This document shows positions 43,578-52,053 of a stretch of DNA of 64,000 nt, in pieces. The notes under the pieces are model-generated. The model did no database searches, had not been told where the DNA came from, and saw only the letters and a list, made by a program, of their open reading frames with translations. Within the stretch, counting starts at the first letter, position 1. Each line of letters opens with the position of its first letter. Source of the stretch: Acidisoma silvae (GTDB lineage: Bacteria > Pseudomonadota > Alphaproteobacteria > Acetobacterales > Acetobacteraceae); contig NZ_JAESVB010000003.1 of NCBI RefSeq assembly GCF_020618775.1, positions 62,001-126,000 on the forward strand, in the 5' to 3' direction. The position numbers were made by a program, and so were the translations under genes.

Positions 43578-43979
43578 TTGGGGTCATCTGGGGGGAGTAT
43601 CGTCCGCCCGAGATTTGGAGATGCCGCCCTGCCCGCCATCCGCTTTCGCATCTATTTCGATGACCGGGGCCATATCGGGCCCGGCAAGGTCGAATTGCTG
43701 GAACATATCGGCCGGCTTGGGTCCATCGCCGCTGCCGGACGGGAGATGGGCATGTCCTATCGCCGCGCCTGGGAGTTGGTTGCGGACACCAGCCGCATCT
43801 TCGGCCGCCCGGTAACGACGCGGCAGGCCGGCGGACGCCACGGCGGCGGTGCCGCGCTGACGCCGCTGGGCCAAGCGATCATCACCCGCTTCCGTGCGGC
43901 GGAAGCCGCCATCACAGCCGCCACGGATGAAGACGTCACGGCACTCGCAGCAGAAATTCAGGGGCCGATTGACGGTTAG
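43578..43979 (+). CDS. ModE-type N-terminal winged-helix molybdate regulator (LysR-like HTH)
   Basis: This single-domain DNA-binding protein reads RIYFDDRGHIGPGKVELLEHIGRLGSIAAAGREMGMSYRRAWELV, the winged helix of ModE, and ends without the Mop domains of E. coli ModE. It should repress the molybdate genes downstream. No ATG or GTG is in the frame; candidate starts are TTG at 43578 and CTG at 43629 (GGAG eight bases ahead), so the N-terminus is uncertain. The next gene is 86 bp away, with a Mo-box in that gap. Confidence 0.83.
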   Translation: MGSSGGSIVRPRFGDAALPAIRFRIYFDDRGHIGPGKVELLEHIGRLGSIAAAGREMGMSYRRAWELVADTSRIFGRPVTTRQAGGRHGGGAALTPLGQAIITRFRAAEAAITAATDEDVTALAAEIQGPIDG

Positions 43980-44005
43980 GCCGGCTGGCCGGATGCCATG
44001 CCAAC

Positions 44006-44029
44006 CGTTATCGTCAGCCGGGAATAACG
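44006..44029. promoter_or_regulatory. Candidate ModE box (Mo-box)
   Basis: CGTTAT (44006-44011), 12 bases, ATAACG (44024-44029): the outer part of the known ModE consensus CGTTATAT...ATATAACG, with matching spacing. It lies 37 bp before the binding-protein start. Confidence 0.6.
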
Positions 44030-44065
44030 CGCATCCGGCGCGCCATACGGATCAGGAGACTTGCC

Positions 44066-44944
44066 GTGCAACGTCGTGACGTTCTTTTGGGTGGCCTGTC
44101 GTTGAGTCTGCTCCCCCTGGCCGCCCGTGCGGCGTCAGGCATCGGCACGGTCAATGTCCTCTATGCCGGTTCGATGGTGAATATGATGGAGCATGGCATC
44201 GGCCCGGCTTTCGATAAGGCGACCGGCGGCAGCTTCCGTGGCTATGCCGGTGGGTCGAACAAGCTCGCCAATGAAATCAAGGGCAAGCTGATCCCTGGTG
44301 ACGTCTTCATCAGTGCTTCGCCCAAGGTGAATGACAGCCTGATAGGCGCCGCCAATGGTGCTTGGGTCGATTGGTATGTCGGCTTCGCGCAGTCCCCGCT
44401 CGTCATCGGCTACGACCCGAACAGCAAATTCGCCGCAGATCTGAAGACCAAGCCCTGGTACGAGGTGATGCAGATGCCGGGCATCCGCATCGGCCGCACG
44501 GACCCCAAGCTGGACCCCAAGGGCAAGCTGACCGTCGATCTGCTGGCAAAGGCCGAGACCGTCTACAAGCTGCCCGGCCTTGCAGAGAAAGTTCTGGGCG
44601 CGCCGGAAAACCCGGCCCAGGTTCTGCCCGAGGAAACCCTGGTCGGCCGCCTGCAATCCGGCCAGATGGACGCCGCCTTCTTCTATTCGACCGAGACGAC
44701 GGACCTGAAGATTCCCTTTGTCACCCTGCCGAAGGAAACCGCGCTCAGCGCGCATTACACGGCAACCGTGCTGAACGGCGCGCCGCATGCCGATGCCGGC
44801 ATCGCCTTCCTGGCCTTCCTGCTGGGTGACGAGGGCAAGGCCATCATGCGCGCGCATGGGCTGGGCCTGACCGCCCTGAAGGTGACGGGCGACGCCACGA
44901 AGGTGCCGCCGGCCATTCAGGCGCTGGCGAAATCCGGGCAGTAA
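44066..44944 (+). CDS. Molybdate/tungstate binding protein (WtpA/ModA-like)
   Basis: The 292-residue exported protein has an N-terminal signal (RRDVLLGGLSLSLLPLAARA, twin-arginine-like) and the WtpA-type core: VNVLYAGSMVNMMEHGIGPAFDKATGGSFRGYAGGSNKLANEIKGKLIPGDVFISASPKVN, with MDAAFFYSTETTD and FLAFLLGDEGKAIM late. GTG start with AGGAG eleven bases upstream. It supplies oxyanion to the fused permease/ATPase 8 bp downstream. Choice between molybdate and tungstate is not settled by sequence. Confidence 0.85.
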   Translation: MQRRDVLLGGLSLSLLPLAARAASGIGTVNVLYAGSMVNMMEHGIGPAFDKATGGSFRGYAGGSNKLANEIKGKLIPGDVFISASPKVNDSLIGAANGAWVDWYVGFAQSPLVIGYDPNSKFAADLKTKPWYEVMQMPGIRIGRTDPKLDPKGKLTVDLLAKAETVYKLPGLAEKVLGAPENPAQVLPEETLVGRLQSGQMDAAFFYSTETTDLKIPFVTLPKETALSAHYTATVLNGAPHADAGIAFLAFLLGDEGKAIMRAHGLGLTALKVTGDATKVPPAIQALAKSGQ

Positions 44945-44951
44945 GACCACC

Positions 44952-46802
44952 ATGGCGGGGAGACACCGTTTGCCGGTCCTCCCGGCGCTCGGCGGGCTCC
45001 TCGCCCTCTATCTCGCCGCGCCCTTCGTCGCGGGGCTTGCCCATATCGGCCTCGCGGATTGGCGCGGGGCGGATTGGCCGGGGCTGGGCCAGGCGACCCT
45101 GGTCTCAGTCCTCAGCGCGACGGCTGCCACGCTGCTGATCGCGCTGGGCGGCATTCCGCTGGGCTATCTCCTCGCCAGACGCCCTGCCCGCGCCATGCGG
45201 CTGCTCGGCTTTATGGTGCAATTGCCGCTGGCCTTGCCGCCATTGTCCAGCGGCATCCTGCTGCTGTTCCTGCTCGGCTATGCAAGCCCGATCGGTATCC
45301 TAACCCATGGCGCGCTGACGGATAGTTTCGCCGGCATCGTGCTGGCGGAAACCTTCGTCGCCGCCCCTTTCCTCATCATCGCGGCACGCTCGGCCTTCGC
45401 CGAGGTCGATCCCGTGTTGGAGGATGTCGCCCGCACATTGGGCCATGCGCCGGGCAGCGTTTTTATGCGTGTCTCCCTGCCACTGGCCGCACGCGGCATC
45501 GCCGCCGGGCTGCTTCTGGCCTGGCTGCGGGCCTTCGGCGAATTCGGCGCGACCGTCATGGTCGCCTATCACCCCTATTCCCTGCCGGTTTACACCTATG
45601 TCGCCTTCGGCGGAGAAGGCCTGCCGGCCATGGTGCCGGTGCTGCTGCCGACTCTGGGTGCGGCCCTTCTCATCATGTTTTTCGCAACGAGACTGACCAC
45701 CCCGCGACGGAGCAGACTGCGCCCCGCCGAGGCGGCAAGCGGAATGCTACCGCCCGTGCCATCACCCGCCGGCGATCAGCCCCCGAAGGCATTCGCCTTC
45801 ACGCTGACACGGAAGCTGGACGGGTTTTCCCTCGATGTTTCCTACCAAACCACGGCCCGGCGGATCGCTATTCTGGGTCCGTCCGGCTCCGGCAAATCCC
45901 TGACGCTGCGCGCCCTCGCCGGTCTGGACGCTCAGGCTGGCGACCGATTGACGATTGGCGATCAGGATTGGGCGAAGGCACCCGCCGAGGCGCGCCGCGT
46001 CGCCTATGTGCCGCAGAGCTATGGCCTGTTTCCGCATCTGACAGCCGAGAAGCAACTTGCCTTCGCCCGTGACGCCGATATGGCCGTGGCACGGCAATGG
46101 TTCGAAAAACTCGGCCTATGCGAGTTGGAGCAGCGGTACCCTGCCGCCCTGTCGCTCGGTCAGCAGCAGCGCGTCGCCCTGGCCCGTGCGCTTGGCCGCC
46201 CGGCCGATTTGCTGCTGCTGGATGAACCCTTTTCGGCGCTCGACACCCCACGGCGGGCGGAACTGCGCGCCGCGCTGCGAGCCTTGCAGGCGCAGATCAC
46301 GGCCACCAGCATCCTTGTCACGCATGACCCGGCTGATGCTTTCGCCCTCGCCGATGACATCATCATTGTGGACCAGGGACAGGTCTTGCAGGCCGGACCG
46401 GTCAATGACGTTTTTCTACGGCCGCGCTCGGCCTTGGTGGCACATCTTCTGGGGGCCGAGGCGACGGCCAAAGGAATCGTCGCCGCCCCTAATGCCATCG
46501 ACATCGGCAACGATGTGACTTTGCCCATATCCGGTCCGGCCCTGCGGCCGGGCGACCGTATCGGCTGGACCATCGCGGCTGAGCGAATCCGCATTGTGCC
46601 GAGCGGAGAACTGCCGGCGGAGATCATCGCCATCGAGCCGGCCCAGGCCGGACGGCGGCGGGTGATCATCAGAGTTGGACATGCTGAACTGCCCGTGGTT
46701 CAGGCACCGGATGAGGGGCTGTGCCCAGGCCCCATTCGTGTCACGCTGCCGCCGGGCGCGATCCAGGTCTGGAACGAAGACGAGACGATGGCGCTGCGCT
46801 AG
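44952..46802 (+). CDS. Fused molybdate/tungstate ABC permease and ATPase (ModB-ModC)
   Basis: The 616-residue protein is ModB joined to ModC. Residues 1 to about 235 are a five-to-six-helix permease with the EAA loop (EDVARTLGHAPGSVFMRVSLPLAARGIAAG). Residues about 280-480 are the ATPase: Walker A GPSGSGKS, degenerate signature LSLGQQQR, Walker B LLLLDEPFSALD, and THDPADAFALAD. The C-terminal 130 residues form a TOBE-like regulatory domain. Fusion is uncommon; usually two genes. It links the WtpA-like protein and the Mop gene. Confidence 0.87.
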   Translation: MAGRHRLPVLPALGGLLALYLAAPFVAGLAHIGLADWRGADWPGLGQATLVSVLSATAATLLIALGGIPLGYLLARRPARAMRLLGFMVQLPLALPPLSSGILLLFLLGYASPIGILTHGALTDSFAGIVLAETFVAAPFLIIAARSAFAEVDPVLEDVARTLGHAPGSVFMRVSLPLAARGIAAGLLLAWLRAFGEFGATVMVAYHPYSLPVYTYVAFGGEGLPAMVPVLLPTLGAALLIMFFATRLTTPRRSRLRPAEAASGMLPPVPSPAGDQPPKAFAFTLTRKLDGFSLDVSYQTTARRIAILGPSGSGKSLTLRALAGLDAQAGDRLTIGDQDWAKAPAEARRVAYVPQSYGLFPHLTAEKQLAFARDADMAVARQWFEKLGLCELEQRYPAALSLGQQQRVALARALGRPADLLLLDEPFSALDTPRRAELRAALRALQAQITATSILVTHDPADAFALADDIIIVDQGQVLQAGPVNDVFLRPRSALVAHLLGAEATAKGIVAAPNAIDIGNDVTLPISGPALRPGDRIGWTIAAERIRIVPSGELPAEIIAIEPAQAGRRRVIIRVGHAELPVVQAPDEGLCPGPIRVTLPPGAIQVWNEDETMALR

Positions 46803-46834
46803 ACTTCGGCCGTCCCACGTCACGGAACGGAACC

Positions 46835-47044
46835 ATGAAACTCAGCGCGCGCAATCAGATCAAGGGCACCGTCGTTTCGGTCGTCCTGGGCCAGACGACC
46901 GGTCATGTCCGCATCGATATCGGCCAGGGTGTCATCATCACCTCCTCCATCACCAATGCGGCGATCGCGGAACTCGACCTCAAGGTCGGAGATTCCGCGA
47001 TCGCCGTGATCAAGGCGTCAGATGTGATGGTCGCGATCGACTAA
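46835..47044 (+). CDS. Molybdenum-pterin-binding (Mop/TOBE) protein
   Basis: This is a 69-residue single Mop domain: KLSARNQIKGTVVSVVLGQTTGHVRIDIGQGVIITSSITNAAIAELDLKVGDSAIAVIKASDVMVAID. It forms hexamers that store molybdate or tungstate in the cytosol. It lies 32 bp after the ModBC gene and converges with the MFS carrier (stops overlap by 4 bp). It gives the unit uptake, storage and regulation in one place. Confidence 0.93.
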   Translation: MKLSARNQIKGTVVSVVLGQTTGHVRIDIGQGVIITSSITNAAIAELDLKVGDSAIAVIKASDVMVAID

Positions 47045-48369
47045 GGCGTGGCGCGGCGGGTTCCGTTCGCCTGCGGTGCGGGCGGAGCCTGTTTCAGCGT
47101 CAGGCTGAAAATGACGACCGCCGACAGCGCCATGAAGACGCCGACGATCAGCATGGGCAGCTGATAGCCGCCCGTCACGCTCTTCAAATAGCCGGTGATA
47201 TAGGGCGCCACGAAGCCCGCGACATTGCCGACCGTATTGATCAGCGCGATGCCGGCCGCCGCCGCGCCCCCCGTCAGGAAGCGCGAGGGGATAGACCAGA
47301 AGACCGGCAGGGCCGCGAAGATGGCGCAGGCCACGACGGTCATCAGCGCCATCACCGCGACCGTGTCGGACACCTGTACGGCCAGCGGAATGGCAATGGC
47401 ACCGGCCAGGGCCGGAATGCCGATATGCCAGGCGCGGACGCCGCGCTTTGTGGCGTCACGGCTCCACAGAAACAGCACGATCGCCGCCGGCAGATAGGGA
47501 ATGGCGGTGATCAGCGCCTTTTCCATGACGCCGAAATGCGCGCCCGTCTTGGACTGGAAGCCGGCAATGATCGTCGGCAGGAAGAAGGCGATGGCATAAA
47601 GCCCGTAGACGAGACCGAAATAGACGACGGCCAGCAGCCAGACGCGGCCGTTGGTCATGGCCTTGATCGGAGAGGCATGGCGCGGCACGCCATCTTCATT
47701 CGCCAGTTCGGCCTTCAGCCAGCTCTTCTCATCCGTGGTCAGCCACTTGGCCTCGGACGGCCGATCCGGCAGCAGGAAGAAGGTGACGATGCCGACGATG
47801 ACGGCCAGCAGGCCGACGCCCAGATACATCGTCCGCCAGCCGGCAAGGCCGGTCACACCGTGCAACTGCATCAGCAGCGCCGCCAGCGGCGAGCCGATGA
47901 CGATGGTCAGCGGCTGAGCGATATAGAAGCTGGCCAGAACCTGGCTGCGGAAACGCTGCGGCACCCACAGGCTGAGGAACAGGATGGCGCCGGGAAAGAA
48001 TCCGGCTTCCGCGATGCCCAGGAAGAAGCGCAGCCAGTACAGCTGGGTAACGCTCTGCACCCAGGTGAACAGAACGGTCACGATGCCCCAGGTGATCATG
48101 ATGCGGGCGAGCCAGACGCGCGCGCCGAACCGGTGCAGTGCCAGATTGCTCGGGATTTCCAGGATGATATAGCCGATGAAGAAGATACCGGCGGCAAAGC
48201 CGAATTGCGCGGCGGACAGGCCCAGATCGTGGTTCATGCCGCTCGGCCCGGCGAAGGAGATCGAGACCCGGTCGAGAAAGTTGACGAAGAACATCAATCC
48301 GATAAAGATTGACAATCGCAACGAAATTTTTCTGACGGTCGCGCGCACGGCCGCATTGTCCGCCGACAT
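47041..48369 (-). CDS. MFS transporter, anion:cation symporter (ACS) family
   Basis: This 442-residue carrier has 12 helices: MFFVNFLDRVSISFAGPSGMNHDLGLSAAQFGFAAGIFFIGYIILEIPSNLALHRFGARVWLARIMITWGIVTVLFTWVQ is typical of the phthalate/galactonate/hexuronate ACS group, as is the central SEAKWLTTDEKSWLKAEL. Start ATG 48369 follows AGAGGA. Such carriers import organic acids. It stands alone and its substrate is unknown. Confidence 0.87.
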   Translation of the reverse strand: MSADNAAVRATVRKISLRLSIFIGLMFFVNFLDRVSISFAGPSGMNHDLGLSAAQFGFAAGIFFIGYIILEIPSNLALHRFGARVWLARIMITWGIVTVLFTWVQSVTQLYWLRFFLGIAEAGFFPGAILFLSLWVPQRFRSQVLASFYIAQPLTIVIGSPLAALLMQLHGVTGLAGWRTMYLGVGLLAVIVGIVTFFLLPDRPSEAKWLTTDEKSWLKAELANEDGVPRHASPIKAMTNGRVWLLAVVYFGLVYGLYAIAFFLPTIIAGFQSKTGAHFGVMEKALITAIPYLPAAIVLFLWSRDATKRGVRAWHIGIPALAGAIAIPLAVQVSDTVAVMALMTVVACAIFAALPVFWSIPSRFLTGGAAAAGIALINTVGNVAGFVAPYITGYLKSVTGGYQLPMLIVGVFMALSAVVIFSLTLKQAPPAPQANGTRRATP

Positions 48370-48510
48370 GGCAGTTCCTCTCTGGGCTTCATTCGCGCTT
48401 AAAAAATGAGCGCAAGTTCCTGGACGATCGCGGCTATCGACCTGCCTTGTAGCGGTGTGCCGCGATTCGGCGCGGACACTATGTCTGGTGGTATAATGAG
48501 TCAACCAGAT

Positions 48511-48522
48511 GTGAGATCTCAC
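48511..48522. promoter_or_regulatory. 12-bp palindrome near MFS promoter
   Basis: GTGAGATCTCAC is a perfect palindrome that also overlaps the terminator arm at 48519. It lies between the M3 peptidase stop and the MFS start, and could be an operator site for the MFS gene. Confidence 0.35.
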
Positions 48523-48549
48523 GCCCTGCAAGGCAGAGCCAGGGCGTGA
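48519..48549 (-). terminator. Hairpin after the M3 oligopeptidase gene
   Basis: TCACGCCCTG (48519-48528) pairs perfectly with CAGGGCGTGA (48540-48549), loop of 11, 14 bp past the peptidase stop. No U tract follows on the minus strand. Confidence 0.6.
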
Positions 48550-48562
48550 GCCGGTCCAGCGG

Positions 48563-50593
48563 TCAGGCCGCCGGGATCAAGTCCCGGCTGCGCAGCAGGG
48601 CTGCCGTCTGCGGCGGACGGCCCCGGAAATCGACATAGAGCGCCATCGGGTCGCGGGTATCGCCGGCCGAAAGCAGCACACGCAGCTTGGCTGCCATCAC
48701 CGGATCGAAGACATCCCCGGCCTCCTTGAAGGCCTCGAACCCGTCGGCGTCCAGCACTTCGGACCACATATAAGAGTAGTAGCCGGCGGCGTAGCCGCCC
48801 CCGGCGAAGAGATGCTGGAAATGTGCCGGACGGTGACGAATGCCGATCTCGGCCGGCATGCCGATGCCCGCCAGGAACTCGCGCTCATAGGCCTCGATAT
48901 CGATCGAGGCGGGGTCGGGATGCTGATGCAGCGCCATGTCGATCAGCGCGGCGGATGTATATTCGACCGTGCCGAAGCCTTCGTTGAAACCCCGCGCGGC
49001 CAGCAGTCGTTCCACCAGCGCGTCGGGGATCGGTGCCCCGGTCTGGTAATGCGTCGCATAGGTCTTCAGCGTCTCGGGCACCGACAGCCAGTGCTCGTAG
49101 ATCTGGCTCGGCATTTCCACGAAATCCCGCCGCACGGAGGTGCCGGATTGCGAGGGGTAGCGCACGCGGCTGAGCAGCCCGTGCAGGGCATGGCCGAATT
49201 CATGGAACATCGTCTCGGCATCGTCGAAGCTCAGCAGCGTCGGCTGGGATTTCGCGAAATTGTTGTTATTGACGATGATCGGCGACACCGCCGCGTCCAT
49301 GGCTTCCTGGTCGCGGAAACTGCTCATCCAGGCGCCGGAGCGCTTGTCCGACCGCGCATAGTGATCGGCCAGGAAGATGCCGACATGCCCGCCCGCGTCC
49401 CGCACCTCATAGGCGCGGACGTCCGGGTGATACATCGGCAGATCGGGCAACGGCACGAAGCTGAGGCCGAACAGCCGGCCCGCCGTGTCGAAGACCGCCT
49501 GCTGCAACTGCTCGAGCTGGAAATAGGGTTTCAGCTCCGTCTCATCCAAGGCGTAATCGGCCTGGCGCACCTTCTCGGCGTAATAGCGCCAGTCCCAGGG
49601 GGCGATCGCATCATTCGCCCCTTCGGCCTTCGCGGCTGCCTGTAGGCGGTCGCGTTCGGCGGCCGCCTTGCTTTTGGCCGGTTCCCAGACTTCGGCCAGC
49701 AGCGCTTCTGCCGCAACCGGAGAACCCGCCATCGAATCCGCAAGCCGGAAGCCGGCGAAATCGGCAAAGCCCAGAAGCTTGGCGCGCTCGGCCCGCAAGG
49801 CCAGGATCTCGGGGATCAGCACCCGATTGTCATGCGCGCCGGGATGCACGCCGCGCGCGATCCAAGCCTCATACGCCGTCTGGCGCAGGTCACGCCGCGC
49901 CGAAAAGGTCAGGAAAGGTTCGATAAGGGACCGCGACAGGGTAATGGCATAGCCATCCAGCTTGCGTTCGACAGCCGCCTCCCGCGCGCCGGCGCGCACG
50001 AAATCCGGCAAGCCGTCCAGGTCAGCTTCGCCCAGCGGCAGGAACCAGGCCTTTTCGTCATGCAGCACATTCTGGCCGAAGGCCGTGTGCAGCGCCGCCA
50101 GACGCTCGGATATCGCCGTCATGCGGGCGCGCCCGGCTTCGTCCAGCGCGGCCCCAGAGCGGATGAAGCCAAGATAGGAGCGGTCCAGCAGCCGCTTCTG
50201 GTCTTCGTCCAGGCCCAGCGCTTCGCTTGTATCGTGCAACGCCGCGATGCGCGCGAAAAGCGCCGGATCCAGCGCGACCTTCATGCCATGCTGCGCCAGT
50301 TTGGGGGCGAGTTCCGTATCCAGCGCTTCCAGCGCCTCGCCGCCCTGGCTGCTGACCAGATTGTGGAAGACGGCACCGACGCGGTTCAGCAGCCGGCCCG
50401 ACCGTTCCAGCGCCTCCACCGTATTGATGAAGCTGGGCGCATCCGGATTCTGGCCAATAGCCGCAATCTCGGCCAAATTCTCAGCCATGGCCGCATCGAA
50501 GGCCGGTGCGAAATGCGCCGGCTCGATGACATCGAAGGGCGGCACGCCGAAAGGGGTCGTCCAGGGGCAGAGGAGCGGATTATCTTTGTTCAT
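48563..50593 (-). CDS. M3-family metallopeptidase (oligopeptidase A / peptidyl-dipeptidase Dcp type)
   Basis: This 676-residue cytosolic zinc peptidase cleaves oligopeptides. Zinc motif HEFGH at residues 464-468 (ETMFHEFGHALHGLL) with the downstream EMPSQIYEHWL glutamate. The N-terminal helical half begins NPLLCPWTTPFGVPPFDVIEPAHFAPAFDAAM, as in PrlC/Dcp. ATG at 50593 is the obvious start; the open frame upstream (to 50773) is not homologous. OpdA and Dcp are hard to tell apart here. Confidence 0.9.
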   Translation of the reverse strand: MNKDNPLLCPWTTPFGVPPFDVIEPAHFAPAFDAAMAENLAEIAAIGQNPDAPSFINTVEALERSGRLLNRVGAVFHNLVSSQGGEALEALDTELAPKLAQHGMKVALDPALFARIAALHDTSEALGLDEDQKRLLDRSYLGFIRSGAALDEAGRARMTAISERLAALHTAFGQNVLHDEKAWFLPLGEADLDGLPDFVRAGAREAAVERKLDGYAITLSRSLIEPFLTFSARRDLRQTAYEAWIARGVHPGAHDNRVLIPEILALRAERAKLLGFADFAGFRLADSMAGSPVAAEALLAEVWEPAKSKAAAERDRLQAAAKAEGANDAIAPWDWRYYAEKVRQADYALDETELKPYFQLEQLQQAVFDTAGRLFGLSFVPLPDLPMYHPDVRAYEVRDAGGHVGIFLADHYARSDKRSGAWMSSFRDQEAMDAAVSPIIVNNNNFAKSQPTLLSFDDAETMFHEFGHALHGLLSRVRYPSQSGTSVRRDFVEMPSQIYEHWLSVPETLKTYATHYQTGAPIPDALVERLLAARGFNEGFGTVEYTSAALIDMALHQHPDPASIDIEAYEREFLAGIGMPAEIGIRHRPAHFQHLFAGGGYAAGYYSYMWSEVLDADGFEAFKEAGDVFDPVMAAKLRVLLSAGDTRDPMALYVDFRGRPPQTAALLRSRDLIPAA

Positions 50594-50662
50594 GCGGGCA
50601 GTCCGACAGATTGGCGACAGCCGGTCAAGCGGCGTAGCTTGCCTATGTAATGGTGAGGCAGA

Positions 50663-51904
50663 GTGACGGGATTGCACCTTCCGCAGCCGATGACGATGGC
50701 CTTGACCATGAGTTTGGTCATCCTCGCGACCTGTCTGAACTATCTCGTCATCTGGTTTCAGAATCGGCAGCAATCCGCGCTGCTATGGATGACGGCGGGA
50801 TCGCTGATCAGCGGTCTGGCCTTTATCGTGCGGCTGACCTGGCCGGGCCTGGACGGCATCATCTTCGCCCATCCCGCCGTGCTGACCGGTCTCGGCTGTG
50901 TCTGGATGGGATGCCGTTCGGCGGCAGGCCAGCGCCCCTGGCTACCAGGATTGCCGATCGCCAGCGCCATCTGGCTGCTTCTGGCCTGCATTCCGGGCTT
51001 TTTCGAGATACCCAGCGCGCGCTACGCGGCCGCCTATCTGCTGGCCGCGCCTCTGCTGCTGCTATCCGTGAGCGCCCTGTGGCCAAGCCCCATTCCGAAG
51101 CGCGCGGGACGCCGCTTCGTCTCCGCCCTGCTGATCGTGATTGCGGCGCTGTGCCTGATCTGGGGCCTGCTGCAATGCGTCTCCATGGTCCACCCCATCG
51201 GCATCGGCGTTGACCTCATCGCCGTCCCGGTCTCGGCTTTCGCCATCATGGGCTTCTACCTCGTTCTGAGCTTTGCCTTCGTCGCCTTGTTGAAGGAACA
51301 ATCGGAATGGGCGCATGGCCGCGCTGCTTTCAAGGACGCGCTGACCGGCCTGCCCAATCGCCGGCATCTGGATGAAAGCCTGACCCGTTCGACGGGCGCG
51401 GCACGGCGCGACAGGCGGCCGATCGCCGTCATCATGGTCGATGTCGACCAGTTCAAAGCCTATAACGACCGCTACGGCCATCCGGCGGGCGACGCTTGCC
51501 TGCGGATCGTTGCCGGCTGCCTGCGAGACAGCCTGCCGCACGACCTGGCGGAGGTGATGCGCTATGGCGGCGAGGAATTCACGGCGATCATCCGCGATAC
51601 GGATGAGATAGAGGCCATGACTTTGGCCGAGCGTATGCGGGACTCCGTTGCGGCAGCACAGATACCGCATGACGGCGGTCTGGTTGGCTTCGTCTCCATC
51701 AGCCTCGGCGTCGCCGTGATGGCGCCGCCCTATGACCAGACGGGCGGCATCGTCGACGGCACGTCTCTGCTGGCCGCCGCCGACCGGGCGCTGTATCGCG
51801 CGAAGGAAACGGGGCGAAACCGCTCGGCTTTGTTCACGGCCGCCGACGCGCCGGACGCCACATCGCTCAACGGCCGCACGCGCATCAGCCCCGGCCTTGC
51901 GTAA
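50663..51904 (+). CDS. Membrane diguanylate cyclase (GGDEF)
   Basis: This 413-residue protein has an N-terminal membrane sensor of about 6-7 helices (residues 10-210) and a C-terminal GGDEF domain (225-390) with DALTGLPNRRHLD, metal site IMVDVDQFKAYND and active loop RYGGEEF (300-306). It should make cyclic di-GMP. The RxxD inhibitory site normally five residues before the loop is absent, so product inhibition may be weak. GTG start at 50663; later ATGs at 50690 and 50696 exist. Divergent from the M3 peptidase. Signal unknown. Confidence 0.88.
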   Translation: MTGLHLPQPMTMALTMSLVILATCLNYLVIWFQNRQQSALLWMTAGSLISGLAFIVRLTWPGLDGIIFAHPAVLTGLGCVWMGCRSAAGQRPWLPGLPIASAIWLLLACIPGFFEIPSARYAAAYLLAAPLLLLSVSALWPSPIPKRAGRRFVSALLIVIAALCLIWGLLQCVSMVHPIGIGVDLIAVPVSAFAIMGFYLVLSFAFVALLKEQSEWAHGRAAFKDALTGLPNRRHLDESLTRSTGAARRDRRPIAVIMVDVDQFKAYNDRYGHPAGDACLRIVAGCLRDSLPHDLAEVMRYGGEEFTAIIRDTDEIEAMTLAERMRDSVAAAQIPHDGGLVGFVSISLGVAVMAPPYDQTGGIVDGTSLLAAADRALYRAKETGRNRSALFTAADAPDATSLNGRTRISPGLA

Positions 51905-52053
51905 GACCAGCATGGCCGGGCACGACAAAATTTCAAAACAGGGCTAGCCGCGCCCCCAAAATCCTGGCCTGATAGCGATGTGCACGCACTAAAAATGGGG
52001 CGGCCTGCCAAGATACTTGGCCAATGACGAACAAAAAACGGGGGAAACCTGGG

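Noticed and set aside
46675-48312. Open frame of 545 codons on the plus strand opposite the MFS carrier
   Set aside because: Gln/Asp/Arg-rich translation without any domain; it runs antisense to a clear 12-helix transporter and across the Mop gene.
48492-48497. TATAAT as a -10 box
   Set aside because: No -35 hexamer at the right distance and no gene downstream on the plus strand.
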